Shown here in pieces: positions 1 to 6,847 of a stretch of 23,990 nt of DNA. The notes beneath the pieces were generated by a model. The model searched no databases. It was not told the DNA's origin and was given only the letters and a program-made list of their open reading frames with translations. Location of the stretch: NCBI GenBank assembly GCA_934271195.1, contig CAKQRB010000018.1, positions 1 to 23,990 of the forward strand. Reading direction: 5' to 3'. Position 1 is the first letter of the stretch. Each line of letters opens with the position of its first letter. Position numbers and translations under genes: made by a program. This DNA is from an uncultured Alphaproteobacteria bacterium (lineage in GTDB: Bacteria; Pseudomonadota; Alphaproteobacteria; RF32; CAG-239).

Positions 1-93
1 TAAACCTTGTTCCGTCATTATCCGGTTCAATTCTTTATTGCAATAACTCCGGAAGGTTTTATACCACTTTTTTCTATATTTTCTTGATAACAT
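1..93 (-). CDS. Partial ORF running off the left edge, unknown product
   Basis: An open frame starts with ATG at 93 on the minus strand and stays open for 31 codons to the window edge. It begins MLSRKYRKKWYKT and ends in MTEQGL. A GGAG at 107-104 lies 10 bases before the ATG, a workable Shine-Dalgarno. The peptide is rich in Lys, Arg and aromatic residues and I do not recognise it. It sits just downstream of the structured RNA and terminator at 282-115 on the same strand, so that element could be its leader. With only 31 codons visible it could also be chance. Confidence 0.4.
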   Translation of the reverse strand, partial: MLSRKYRKKWYKTFRSYCNKELNRIMTEQGL

Positions 94-114
94 TTCTTTT
101 TAGCTCCACTATTT

Positions 115-150
115 TGTTAAAACAAAATCCGCCTAAAAAAATAGGCGGAT
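115..150 (-). terminator. Rho-independent terminator after the structured RNA
   Basis: A perfect 9-bp stem (127-135 with 142-150) encloses a six-base loop. Read on the minus strand it is followed by a T-rich stretch (TTTTGTTTTAAC). On the plus strand no T-run follows, so it points to minus-strand transcripts. It would end the RNA at 127-282 and any read-through from rlmN. Confidence 0.7.
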
Positions 151-282
151 GGAGCTAGAAAACTGCGTTGATCAGTCGTGGCTATTCGTCGTGCAAGCAC
201 GCTTATCTGACCACACTCCACCCAAAGTGGATAATTTCAACGAGATGTTTTCTAGACACCGCAGCCCGTCTCCGGACTGCGG
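127..282 (-). ncRNA. Candidate structured ncRNA or leader, family not recognised
   Basis: Read on the minus strand, the element begins with a 10-bp hairpin (282-273 with 268-259) closed by a GAGA tetraloop; GAGA is a GNRA loop only on this strand. A long closing stem follows: the arms near 257-247 and 162-153 pair (CTAGAAAAC with GTTTTCTAG) and continue inward with CGTTGA pairing TCAACG. Inside are a small hairpin, TCCAC/GTGGA (230-216), and a second arm, GTGGT/GCCAC, enclosing CGTGC/GCACG. The terminator starts directly after the closing stem. A sigma70-like promoter ends about 6 bases before the first hairpin. Together these outline a transcript of about 160 nt. I see no match to 6S RNA, tmRNA, RNase P or a riboswitch class I know. 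It could be a free sRNA or a cis leader for the ORF at 93-1. Confidence 0.5.
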
Positions 283-287
283 CTATT

Positions 288-315
288 ATCATAAAGTATT
301 GCAGGAATTTTGCAA
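288..315 (-). promoter_or_regulatory. Promoter for the structured RNA
   Basis: TTGCAA (315-310), a 16-base spacer and TATGAT (293-288) on the minus strand. The expected start near 281 coincides with the first hairpin of the RNA. It lies in the spacer after the rlmN stop, so the RNA would have its own transcription start. Confidence 0.5.
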
Positions 316-325
316 GGCGAAAGTT

Positions 326-1405
326 TTATTTCTTTTTATCTTCTTCGTCTTTTTTGGATTTCAACTGTCCGCAGGCGGCTAAAATATCCTGACCGCGGGC
401 AACGCGTACCGGCGCGGCATATCCGCCTTTTTCCAGTTCTCTCGAAAAAGCCATGACCCGATTGCGGGAGCTGGGCTGATAAGCGCAGCCCGGCCACGGA
501 TTGAACGGTATCAGGTTAAACTTTGCGCCGATTTTATATTTTTTCATCAAAGCAACCAACTGATGAGCGCAATCAAACGAATCATTTATGCCGTCAAGCA
601 TCAGGTATTCAAAAGTTATAAAGCGGCTGGTGACGATTTTCTGGTATTCCTGACAAGCCTGCATGACTTCTTCCAGCGGATATTTATCGTTAATCGGCAT
701 AATTTTTGAGCGCAATTCATTATTCGGCGCATGCAGACTTACGGCCAATTTGACGCCAAGTTCCTGCGCCACGCGTATCATTTTTGGAGCAATGCCGGAA
801 GTTGAAAGGGTGATACGGCGTTTGGACACAGCCAGTCCGTCACCGTCCGAGATAATCTTCAAAGCAGTAATCACATTATCCAAATTATGCAACGGTTCGC
901 CCATGCCCATGACCACGACATTTGACAGGAATCGGGTTTCATTTGCCGGTGTCGGCCATTCATTATACGCATCGCGCGCAACCAGAAACTGTCCGACGAT
1001 TTCTCCGGCTGTCAGATTGCGGGTAATGCGCTGGCTGCCGGTATGGCAAAAAGTGCAGCCGACAGCACAACCAACCTGTGTAGAGATGCAAACAGCGCCG
1101 CGGTCTTCTTCCGGAATATAAACCATTTCGACTCTCTGTCCGTCAGCAAACTCAAGCAGCCATTTGCTGGTTTTATCAGCAGAAATTTGTCTGGTAACAA
1201 CCTTGGGGCGGGAGATTGAATAGCTGTCGTTCAATTTTTCGCGCAGGTCTTTAGACAGATTGGTCATAGCGGCAAAATCGGTCACGCCCTGATTATACAG
1301 CCAGTGCCAGATTTGTTTGGCTCGAAAAGGCTTTTCTCCCAATTTGGCAAGCTCTGCAGCCAGCTCATCGCGGCTCAGGCCGATTAGTTCTGTTTTTTCA
1401 CTCAT
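326..1405 (-). CDS. rlmN: Dual-specificity RNA methyltransferase RlmN (23S A2503 / tRNA A37)
   Basis: Radical-SAM enzyme that methylates C2 of adenosine 2503 in 23S rRNA and A37 in some tRNAs. The 359-residue length is normal. The cluster cysteines of the CxxxCxxC motif are C113, C117 and C120 (GCAVGCTFC). The C-terminal CGQL motif carries C345, which matches the cysteine that becomes transiently methylated in characterised RlmN. Other family signatures are VVMGMGEPLHN, RRITLSTSG, SLHAPNNELR and FNLIPFNPWPG. The ATG follows the TAA of the upstream IalB-family gene with no gap, so the two are co-transcribed and probably translationally coupled. An AAGAAG just before the start can serve as ribosome binding site. 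The basic, charged tail after CGQL is a local extension. Confidence 0.97.
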   Translation of the reverse strand: MSEKTELIGLSRDELAAELAKLGEKPFRAKQIWHWLYNQGVTDFAAMTNLSKDLREKLNDSYSISRPKVVTRQISADKTSKWLLEFADGQRVEMVYIPEEDRGAVCISTQVGCAVGCTFCHTGSQRITRNLTAGEIVGQFLVARDAYNEWPTPANETRFLSNVVVMGMGEPLHNLDNVITALKIISDGDGLAVSKRRITLSTSGIAPKMIRVAQELGVKLAVSLHAPNNELRSKIMPINDKYPLEEVMQACQEYQKIVTSRFITFEYLMLDGINDSFDCAHQLVALMKKYKIGAKFNLIPFNPWPGCAYQPSSRNRVMAFSRELEKGGYAAPVRVARGQDILAACGQLKSKKDEEDKKK

Positions 1406-1921
1406 TTAATTCTTCTTATTACATTTTTTGCTGATAGCCATATAGGCTTTGTTAAACCCTTTCAAAGAATAAGTATCTTTGGTCTGGGTTCCTCTTGACG
1501 AGGTTCCGGTCACAATCATACGGCTGCCGCGCTTCATTTCTTTTATCAGTTCGGCATCTACCTGTCCGTTAATCGTCCAGGCCATCGTACCGTCCGTAAA
1601 GAGTTTGTCAATGGTTTTATTGCCGATTTGAATTTGGACGCGGCTTTTGTCCTTATAAGTATAACCGGCATTGATATTAATGACGTCAAAGCTTTTTTCC
1701 TGCGGGCGGTGGGTTACGACCATATAAATATCACCGCGTTTGGTATATTTGCCCTCGTCTTTGACCGGCGCCGAGGCCATGTAGCAGACGGTGTTTCTGC
1801 CGTCTTTATAGTAAAAAGCCGTCCAGTCATCGTATTCGCCGATGGACTGCGGAACCGCCGCCGAAGCTGCTGACGAAGCGGCAAAACAAAACAAACTTAA
1901 AAGACTCAAAAACTTATTCAT
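1406..1921 (-). CDS. IalB-family secreted protein (invasion-associated locus B)
   Basis: A 171-residue exported protein. Residues 1-22 form a signal peptide: a Lys after the Met, a Leu/Phe/Ala core, and cleavage probably after SSAASA. The mature part fits the alphaproteobacterial IalB family: an early YDDWTAFYYKDG stretch, a cysteine in NTVCYMAS, a central beta-rich region with TDGTMAW, a late G-F-x-x-A segment and a final cysteine near the C-terminus. The two cysteines probably pair in the periplasm. IalB homologues are common and mostly uncharacterised in non-pathogens, so the name does not imply invasion. The gene abuts rlmN. The bases before the ATG (CTGGGA) make only a weak ribosome site. 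The divergent spacer to cca is about 97 bases. Confidence 0.75.
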   Translation of the reverse strand: MNKFLSLLSLFCFAASSAASAAVPQSIGEYDDWTAFYYKDGRNTVCYMASAPVKDEGKYTKRGDIYMVVTHRPQEKSFDVININAGYTYKDKSRVQIQIGNKTIDKLFTDGTMAWTINGQVDAELIKEMKRGSRMIVTGTSSRGTQTKDTYSLKGFNKAYMAISKKCNKKN

Positions 1922-1947
1922 TCCCAGATACTCACAATATTGTTATT

Positions 1948-1976
1948 TTGCGATAATAATATTTGAAATTTATATA
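1948..1976 (+). promoter_or_regulatory. Promoter for cca
   Basis: TTGCGA (1948-1953), exactly 17 bases, then TATATA (1971-1976). The predicted start near 1983 leaves a leader of about 36 bases to the ATG at 2019. This rules against the longer upstream reading frame being translated. Confidence 0.55.
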
Positions 1977-2018
1977 AAAAATGTTAACTTCGGAGCAAAA
2001 AGCAAGGCTGAAAATAAA

Positions 2019-3239
2019 ATGTTAAGAGATAAATACCTTGATATGAGCAAAATTATCCGAGACAAGAAAATTTTGGATTTGTTTCGGATTGTTGAAAACC
2101 ATGGCGGCGTTTTACGTTTTGTCGGCGGCGCAGTCAGAGACGCTTTGTCCGGTCTTGACGGGTTTGACCTTGACCTTGCCACAGATCTGAGTCCGGACGA
2201 GCTGGTTGAAATTTGCGAAGAAAACAATATCAAAACTGTTCCTATCGGCATTAAATTCGGGACAGTCGGCGTTCTTATCAACGGAAAAGTTCTGGAAATC
2301 ACTTCCCTCAGAAAAGACGTGAAAACCGACGGACGCCATGCCGAGGTTGAATTTACCAGCGACTGGAAAATTGACGCCTCGCGCCGCGACCTGACAATCA
2401 ACGCGGTCTATGCCGACGAAAAAGGCAATGTTTTTGATTATTACAACGGTATTGAAGATTTAGAAAACGGAAAAATTAAGTTTATCGGCAGTCCGGCAGT
2501 TCGAATCAAGGAAGATTATTTGCGAATCCTGCGTTTTTTCCGTTTTTATTCGATTTTCGGCAAAGGCGAAATTGACCAAAAGTCTTTGCAGGCCTGTATT
2601 AACAACAAAGACGGCCTGAAGCAGCTTTCTCTGGAAAGAATCCGCGACGAATTGTTTAAAATCCTGATGACTCCGAATGTGGTCAAGGTTTTGCAGATTA
2701 TGAAAGAAAACGAAATTTTGTCTTCTATTCTGCCGGACCCGAAGAATTTGGACAAGCTGAAATTTTTAGCGGCAATGATTGAAAAATACGGTTTGCAGCC
2801 TTGCGCCCTGAGGCGGTTGTTTGTGATTTTTGAACCCGATGAAATGTTGGCTGAGAATCTGGCAAACCGTCTTAAGCTCAGTAAAAAAGAAAAGCAGCTT
2901 TTTTTAAGCTGGACGGAATACGCCCCCAAACTGCCGGATTTTACTGATGAAGTAAGCCGCAACAAAATGATTTATCATTACGGGAAAGACTTCTGCCGGA
3001 ACAAGTTGTTGCTGCAGTTGGCTTTTGAAAAAAAGGAAATTGCAAATCTTAAAGAATTGCTGGATAAAATCGATACGTATGAGATTCCTGTTTTTCCGTT
3101 GCGGGGCAGAGATATTATCAGTGCCGGTATTGCCGAAAGCACGCAGGTCGGAGACATTCTCAAAAGTCTTGAAAAACAATGGGTTGATAGCAATTTTACG
3201 CTTTCTGCAACACAGTTGTTGCAAAAAATTGTCAAATGA
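2019..3239 (+). CDS. cca: CCA tRNA nucleotidyltransferase (class II polyA polymerase family)
   Basis: Adds or repairs the 3'-CCA of tRNAs using CTP and ATP without a template. From the ATG at 2019 it has 406 residues. Class II nucleotidyltransferase head motifs are clear: GGAVRD at 36-41, the metal-binding DLD at 50-52, RRDLTINAV at 122-130 and the helical EDYLRILRFFRF at 165-176, followed by an all-helical C-terminal half. The frame is open further upstream, but that part lies antisense to ialB and before the promoter at 1948-1976. Two starts are possible, 2019 or 2043 (MSKIIRDKK), and neither has a strong Shine-Dalgarno. The family also contains polyA polymerases. An intact head and an alphaproteobacterial setting favour CCA addition, but assignment by motif is not absolute. 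Confidence 0.9.
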   Translation: MLRDKYLDMSKIIRDKKILDLFRIVENHGGVLRFVGGAVRDALSGLDGFDLDLATDLSPDELVEICEENNIKTVPIGIKFGTVGVLINGKVLEITSLRKDVKTDGRHAEVEFTSDWKIDASRRDLTINAVYADEKGNVFDYYNGIEDLENGKIKFIGSPAVRIKEDYLRILRFFRFYSIFGKGEIDQKSLQACINNKDGLKQLSLERIRDELFKILMTPNVVKVLQIMKENEILSSILPDPKNLDKLKFLAAMIEKYGLQPCALRRLFVIFEPDEMLAENLANRLKLSKKEKQLFLSWTEYAPKLPDFTDEVSRNKMIYHYGKDFCRNKLLLQLAFEKKEIANLKELLDKIDTYEIPVFPLRGRDIISAGIAESTQVGDILKSLEKQWVDSNFTLSATQLLQKIVK

Positions 3240-3243
3240 GCGG

Positions 3244-3272
3244 TTGTTTTATTAACCATTTAACGATATACT
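3244..3272 (+). promoter_or_regulatory. Promoter for the 49-codon secreted microprotein
   Basis: TTGTTT (3244-3249), 17 bases, TATACT (3267-3272), with a predicted start near 3279 and a leader of about 27 bases. Two TTAAC boxes (3252-3256 and 3260-3264) lie in the spacer. The promoter begins 5 bases after the cca stop, so the small gene has its own transcription start. Confidence 0.55.
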
Positions 3273-3305
3273 TACAGACAGTGATAACCTTTACGGAGAA
3301 GAATC

Positions 3306-3455
3306 ATGAAAAAATCTGTGTTTTATGTCTTAACTCTGCTGGCTGCCGTAATGATTAGTTCTCGGGCCTTTGCCGATACAACTTTTCTGCCTGATGCTGA
3401 AGAAGGCGGAGATTCTTCCAATTATACTTTTCAGATGGCAGAAATTCTCAATTAA
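3306..3455 (+). CDS. Small secreted peptide, 49 aa, unknown function
   Basis: A 49-codon gene: ATG at 3306, TAA at 3453-3455, with a GGAGAAG ribosome site (from 3295) at good spacing. Residues 1-23 are a textbook signal peptide: MKK, a hydrophobic core VFYVLTLLAAVMI, and an AFA cleavage site before Asp24. The mature peptide would be about 26 residues, acidic in its first half (DAEEGGD), ending in FQMAEILN. There is no lipobox and no cysteine. It has its own promoter just after cca and a strong terminator 46 bases downstream, so this is a complete single-gene unit, not a gene remnant. I do not recognise a family. The intact sequence signals make it likely to be expressed. Confidence 0.7.
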   Translation: MKKSVFYVLTLLAAVMISSRAFADTTFLPDAEEGGDSSNYTFQMAEILN

Positions 3456-3500
3456 GGAAAGTTTATTGTAGCGTACACCGCCTTTATAATAAGACAAATA

Positions 3501-3536
3501 AAAACCCTCTGAAAACATATTTTCAGAGGGTTTTTT
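3501..3536. terminator. Bidirectional terminator between the microprotein gene and gyrB
   Basis: An 11-bp stem CCCTCTGAAAA/TTTTCAGAGGG with a CATA loop, extended by an A-run on the left and a T-run on the right. Each strand therefore shows a G-rich stem followed by five or six T. It serves the small gene (plus) and gyrB (minus). Confidence 0.9.
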
Positions 3537-3551
3537 ATCCGATAACAGCTG

Positions 3552-5993
3552 CTAAATATCCAGATTGGTTACATTCAAGGCATTATCCTGAATAAACTCT
3601 TTACGCGGTTCAACCACATCACCCATCAGAGTCGCAAAGGTTTCGTCCGCTTCTTCCATGTGGTCGATTTTGACCTGCAGCAGCGAACGGGCTTCCGGAT
3701 CAAGCGTGGTTTCCCAAAGCTGCTCAGGGTTCATCTCGCCCAAACCTTTATAACGCTGGATAGAAATACCCTTACGGCCGGCAGCCATAACGGCATCGAC
3801 AAAGCTTACCGGACCTGACATATCTTTTTCCAAACCGTTTTTGGCAACCAAACGACTGGTTTCGCCAAAGTTTTCAAAAAGTTCAGATTGCATATTATTC
3901 AGTATACGACCTTCCTGGCTTTCCATAAGCATTTGCGGAATCTGATGGCGTTCTTCCACACCGCGCAACGTCCGGCTGAAAAAGATTTCGCCATTATCGG
4001 CAAAGCCATAAATCCAGCCCTTGTCATATTCGGCTTCCAGATCATTCATACGGTCAACAATTTTTAAAAGCGCGGCTTTCATGTTTTCGCTGTTTTTCTG
4101 CACTTCAGGATTGAACAGGTTAAAAATCGCCATTTGTTCAATAATTTTTTCCGGCGCCATTTTGCTCAAAGAAGCAATCAGACCACGGACTTTGCGGTTT
4201 TCTTCCACCAGATGAATCAAGTCTTCGCCGACAACCTGCTCGCCGTTTTTACGAATTAGTACGGCATCGTCACAACCGCCGCGAATCAGATAGTCTTCCA
4301 TCTCGTGCTCGTCTTTCAAGTACAAAACCGAATTACCGCGTTTGGCTTTAAATAACGGCGGCTGGGCAATATAGACATAGCCACGCTCGATAATTTCCGG
4401 CATTTGGCGATAAAAAAAGGTCAACAGCAGAGTTCTGATGTGGCTGCCGTCGACATCCGCATCGGTCATGATGATGATTTTGTGGTAACGGCATTTGTCA
4501 ATGTTAAAATCGTCACGGCCGATACCGGTACCGAATGCCGTAATCATGGTGCCGATTTCCGCCGAGTTCAACATCTTATCAAAACGGGCACGTTCTACGT
4601 TCAGAATTTTACCGCGTAACGGCAGAATCGCCTGAGTGGTACGGTTGCGCCCCTGCTTGGCGGAACCGCCCGCGGAATCTCCCTCTACTATGAAGATTTC
4701 TGACAAGGCCGGATCTTTTTCCGAGCAGTCAGCCAGTTTTCCGGGCAGAGAAGCCACATCCAGCACGCCTTTGCGGCGAGTCAGTTCACGGGCCTTGCGA
4801 GCGGCTTCACGAGCCGTTGCCGCTTCTACGATTTTTCCGACAATCACTTTGGCTTCAACAGGGTGCTCATCCAGCCATTCTTTGAGCTTGTCTGCCACAA
4901 TATTTTCAACAACCGGACGAACCTCGGAAGACACAAGTTTTTCTTTGGTTTGCGAAGAAAACTTCGGATCAGGAACTTTTACGGACAAAACGCAGCTCAG
5001 GCCTTCACGCATATCGTCACCGGAAAGGACGACTTTTTCTTTTTTCAGCAGCCCGTTTTCCATAACATAATTGTTAATCGTACGGGTCAGCGCTGCTCGG
5101 AAGCCCGCCAAGTGTGTTCCGCCGTCTTTTTGCGGAATATTATTGGTAAAGCAGAGCATACTTTCATTATACGCATTTGTCCACTGCATGGCGATTTCAA
5201 CATTAATGTCGTCTTTCTCGCCGTCAAAAGCAATAATATTTTCATGCAGCGGAGATTTTGACTTGTTGATATGGTTGACAAAAGCACTCAAACCGCCTTC
5301 ATAATGCATGACCACCTCGCGCGGTTCGGCGCCGCGGTTGTCAATCAGCTTCAGGTAAACGCCGGAGTTTAAGAAAGCTTTTTCACGAATGGCGCGTTCC
5401 AAAGTGTCAAAGTTAAATTCCGTCTGGGTAAAGGTTTCCGGCGACGGCAGAAAAGACACTTCCGTTCCGTGTTTGCCTGGGGCTTCACCGACGACTTTCA
5501 GGTGCTCTGTTACATTACCGTGAGAAAACATGGCAATATGTTCTTTACCCTCACGCCATATGCGCAATTTAAGCCAGATAGACAACGCATTAACCACTGA
5601 AACGCCCACGCCGTGCAAACCGCCGGAAACTTTGTAGGAGTTGTTATCAAACTTACCGCCGGAGTGCAACTGCGTCATAATCACTTCTGCCGCAGAAACG
5701 CCTTCTTCCTTATGAATTCCGACAGGAATACCGCGGCCATTGTCACGGATGGTTGCCGAACCGTCAGGATTTAAAATGATTTCGGTTTTATCGCAATAAC
5801 CGGCCAAAGCTTCATCAATCGCGTTATCCAAAACCTCATAGATCATGTGATGCAGGCCGGTACCGTCATCGGTATCGCCAATATACATGCCAGGACGTTT
5901 GCGGACGGCATCTAAACCGCGCAAAACTTTGATTGAGTCGGCTGTGTATTCATTTTCTTCCTTGCGGATTTCTTCAGCTGTCATCTCTGTCAT
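3552..5993 (-). CDS. gyrB: DNA gyrase subunit B
   Basis: ATPase subunit of the type II topoisomerase that introduces negative supercoils together with GyrA. From the ATG at 5993 it has 813 residues, the usual length. The GHKL ATPase motifs are EVLDNAIDEA (53-62), DNGRGIPVG (84-92) and GGLHGVGVS (124-132). The transducer QTKEKL is at 348-353. The TOPRIM domain has EGDSAGG (437-443) and DADVDGSH (511-518). The C-terminal signature QRYKGLGEMNPEQLW (746-760), with its QLWETTLDP run, favours GyrB over ParE. The frame is open 38 codons further upstream, but that part lacks family similarity. The chosen start follows AAGGAAG and begins TEMTAEEIR before the conserved DSIKVLRGLDAVRKRPGMYIG region. gyrB is a single-gene unit here with its own promoter and terminator. 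Confidence 0.98.
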   Translation of the reverse strand: MTEMTAEEIRKEENEYTADSIKVLRGLDAVRKRPGMYIGDTDDGTGLHHMIYEVLDNAIDEALAGYCDKTEIILNPDGSATIRDNGRGIPVGIHKEEGVSAAEVIMTQLHSGGKFDNNSYKVSGGLHGVGVSVVNALSIWLKLRIWREGKEHIAMFSHGNVTEHLKVVGEAPGKHGTEVSFLPSPETFTQTEFNFDTLERAIREKAFLNSGVYLKLIDNRGAEPREVVMHYEGGLSAFVNHINKSKSPLHENIIAFDGEKDDINVEIAMQWTNAYNESMLCFTNNIPQKDGGTHLAGFRAALTRTINNYVMENGLLKKEKVVLSGDDMREGLSCVLSVKVPDPKFSSQTKEKLVSSEVRPVVENIVADKLKEWLDEHPVEAKVIVGKIVEAATAREAARKARELTRRKGVLDVASLPGKLADCSEKDPALSEIFIVEGDSAGGSAKQGRNRTTQAILPLRGKILNVERARFDKMLNSAEIGTMITAFGTGIGRDDFNIDKCRYHKIIIMTDADVDGSHIRTLLLTFFYRQMPEIIERGYVYIAQPPLFKAKRGNSVLYLKDEHEMEDYLIRGGCDDAVLIRKNGEQVVGEDLIHLVEENRKVRGLIASLSKMAPEKIIEQMAIFNLFNPEVQKNSENMKAALLKIVDRMNDLEAEYDKGWIYGFADNGEIFFSRTLRGVEERHQIPQMLMESQEGRILNNMQSELFENFGETSRLVAKNGLEKDMSGPVSFVDAVMAAGRKGISIQRYKGLGEMNPEQLWETTLDPEARSLLQVKIDHMEEADETFATLMGDVVEPRKEFIQDNALNVTNLDI

Positions 5994-6036
5994 AATGTTA
6001 TTACTTCCTTTATCTAAACTAATTTTAATATGTCTG

Positions 6037-6065
6037 AGCATACAGCAAATTCTTTGAAGAACCAA
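6037..6065 (-). promoter_or_regulatory. Candidate gyrB promoter
   Basis: On the minus strand TTGGTT (6065-6060), 17 bases, TATGCT (6042-6037), giving a leader of about 37 bases to the ATG at 5993. An alternative further upstream is TTGTGA with TAATAT at 18 bases, so the choice is uncertain. Confidence 0.4.
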
Positions 6066-6155
6066 GCAATAAATGCAAAATATTAAGGTTTTTGACGGGT
6101 TATTCACAAGAAAAATCTCAGATACAGAGGAACAAAATTTATTTTATCAAAAACA

Positions 6156-6184
6156 TTGACGACTTGGACAAAATGCGTTATATT
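6156..6184 (+). promoter_or_regulatory. Promoter for the 201-aa membrane protein gene
   Basis: TTGACG (6156-6161), exactly 17 bases, TATATT (6179-6184). The predicted start near 6191 leaves only about 17 bases before the ATG at 6208. It is among the closest matches to the sigma70 consensus in the window. Confidence 0.6.
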
Positions 6185-6207
6185 ATCAGCCTAAAATAAC
6201 TATAATT

Positions 6208-6813
6208 ATGAATGCAAATATTATCATTAAGATTTTAAGATGGTTTAATTCAGGCGTTAAAATTCTGGGAATGGCGCTGGCAACTTTTATTTTTTGTCTG
6301 CATATTCATGTGCTGCGGAATGTGGTTCAGGTTAAAGGCGGCGTAACTGTTATTGATTATCAGGAGCAGAAAGGGAAAAACTTTTATTTGGTCGAATATC
6401 CCGACAAAAAACTTTATGCGGCAATTTACGACCCAAAAGTTCCGCTGAAAACCGTTGATGGTCAAAAGATAAAACCAGGAAAGATTAAGGTTCTTAAGCA
6501 GATTAGGCCGTATATGTACAAAGGCATAACCCTGATTGACACCGGCGACTGTCCTGCCATTGTCGGCACTAAAGGCTGGAGCCTGCTTTATCAGAACAGA
6601 ATTGACAAGAAAAAACAGACAATTGTCGGATTGGCTAAAGAATTGTTTGTTTTAACGTTGATTTTTGGTCTGTTTATCAAGGCCTGCGAGTTTTTTGCCG
6701 GCAAGGTATATTTCCTGAATAAACAGATTTTGGCTTCAACAGCCAATTATTTAATTCTTGATGTGGTTTTATTTATGATTGCGGCTTTTTTGGTTGTAAT
6801 CATTGTGTATTAA
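6208..6813 (+). CDS. Membrane protein of unknown function, three TM segments
   Basis: A 201-residue protein that I do not recognise. A hydrophobic segment near residues 15-36 (GMALATFIFCLHIHVL) is followed by a soluble, beta-looking region of about 100 residues. That region is rich in Lys, Tyr and Val and contains YPDKKLYAAIYDPKVPL and a TGDCPAIVGT stretch. Two more hydrophobic segments follow, near 140-163 and 178-201, so the chain ends inside or just after the membrane. The layout suggests an inner-membrane protein with one globular domain between TM1 and TM2. It has its own promoter and terminator and is flanked by gyrB (divergent) and polA (convergent), so context gives no function. No Shine-Dalgarno is visible before the ATG; translation from a very short leader is possible. 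Confidence 0.8.
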   Translation: MNANIIIKILRWFNSGVKILGMALATFIFCLHIHVLRNVVQVKGGVTVIDYQEQKGKNFYLVEYPDKKLYAAIYDPKVPLKTVDGQKIKPGKIKVLKQIRPYMYKGITLIDTGDCPAIVGTKGWSLLYQNRIDKKKQTIVGLAKELFVLTLIFGLFIKACEFFAGKVYFLNKQILASTANYLILDVVLFMIAAFLVVIIVY

Positions 6814-6816
6814 ACC

Positions 6817-6845
6817 AAACCGCTGCTTTTCATGCAGCGGTTTTT
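6817..6845. terminator. Terminator between the membrane protein gene and polA
   Basis: A 10-bp stem AAACCGCTGC/GCAGCGGTTT with a 7-base loop, followed by TTTTT on the plus strand. On the minus strand it starts 5 bases after the polA stop and is followed by TTTGGTTT, so it may also serve polA, less strongly. Confidence 0.85.
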
Positions 6846-6847
6846 GT

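Noticed and set aside
21..60. tRNA-like GGTTCAATTC at the left edge
   Set aside because: No stem flanks this T-loop-like string and no acceptor or anticodon arm can be built.
127..282. Identification of the structured RNA as 6S RNA
   Set aside because: The size fits, but 6S RNA is one long bulged hairpin; this element begins with a separate GNRA hairpin and has a branched interior.
149..392. Two overlapping short plus-strand frames of about 75 codons
   Set aside because: They overlap the 3' end of rlmN and the structured RNA on the other strand, and have no ribosome site or protein character.
1842..2018. Upstream extension of the cca frame by 59 codons
   Set aside because: It is antisense to ialB and precedes a good promoter (1948-1976); the residues do not resemble the family.
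3252..3264. Full CtrA-binding site
   Set aside because: The two TTAA cores are 4 bases apart instead of 7.
5994..6107. Upstream extension of gyrB by 38 codons
   Set aside because: The Cys-rich extra residues are unlike any GyrB N-terminus, and an AAGGAAG site sits before the ATG at 5993.
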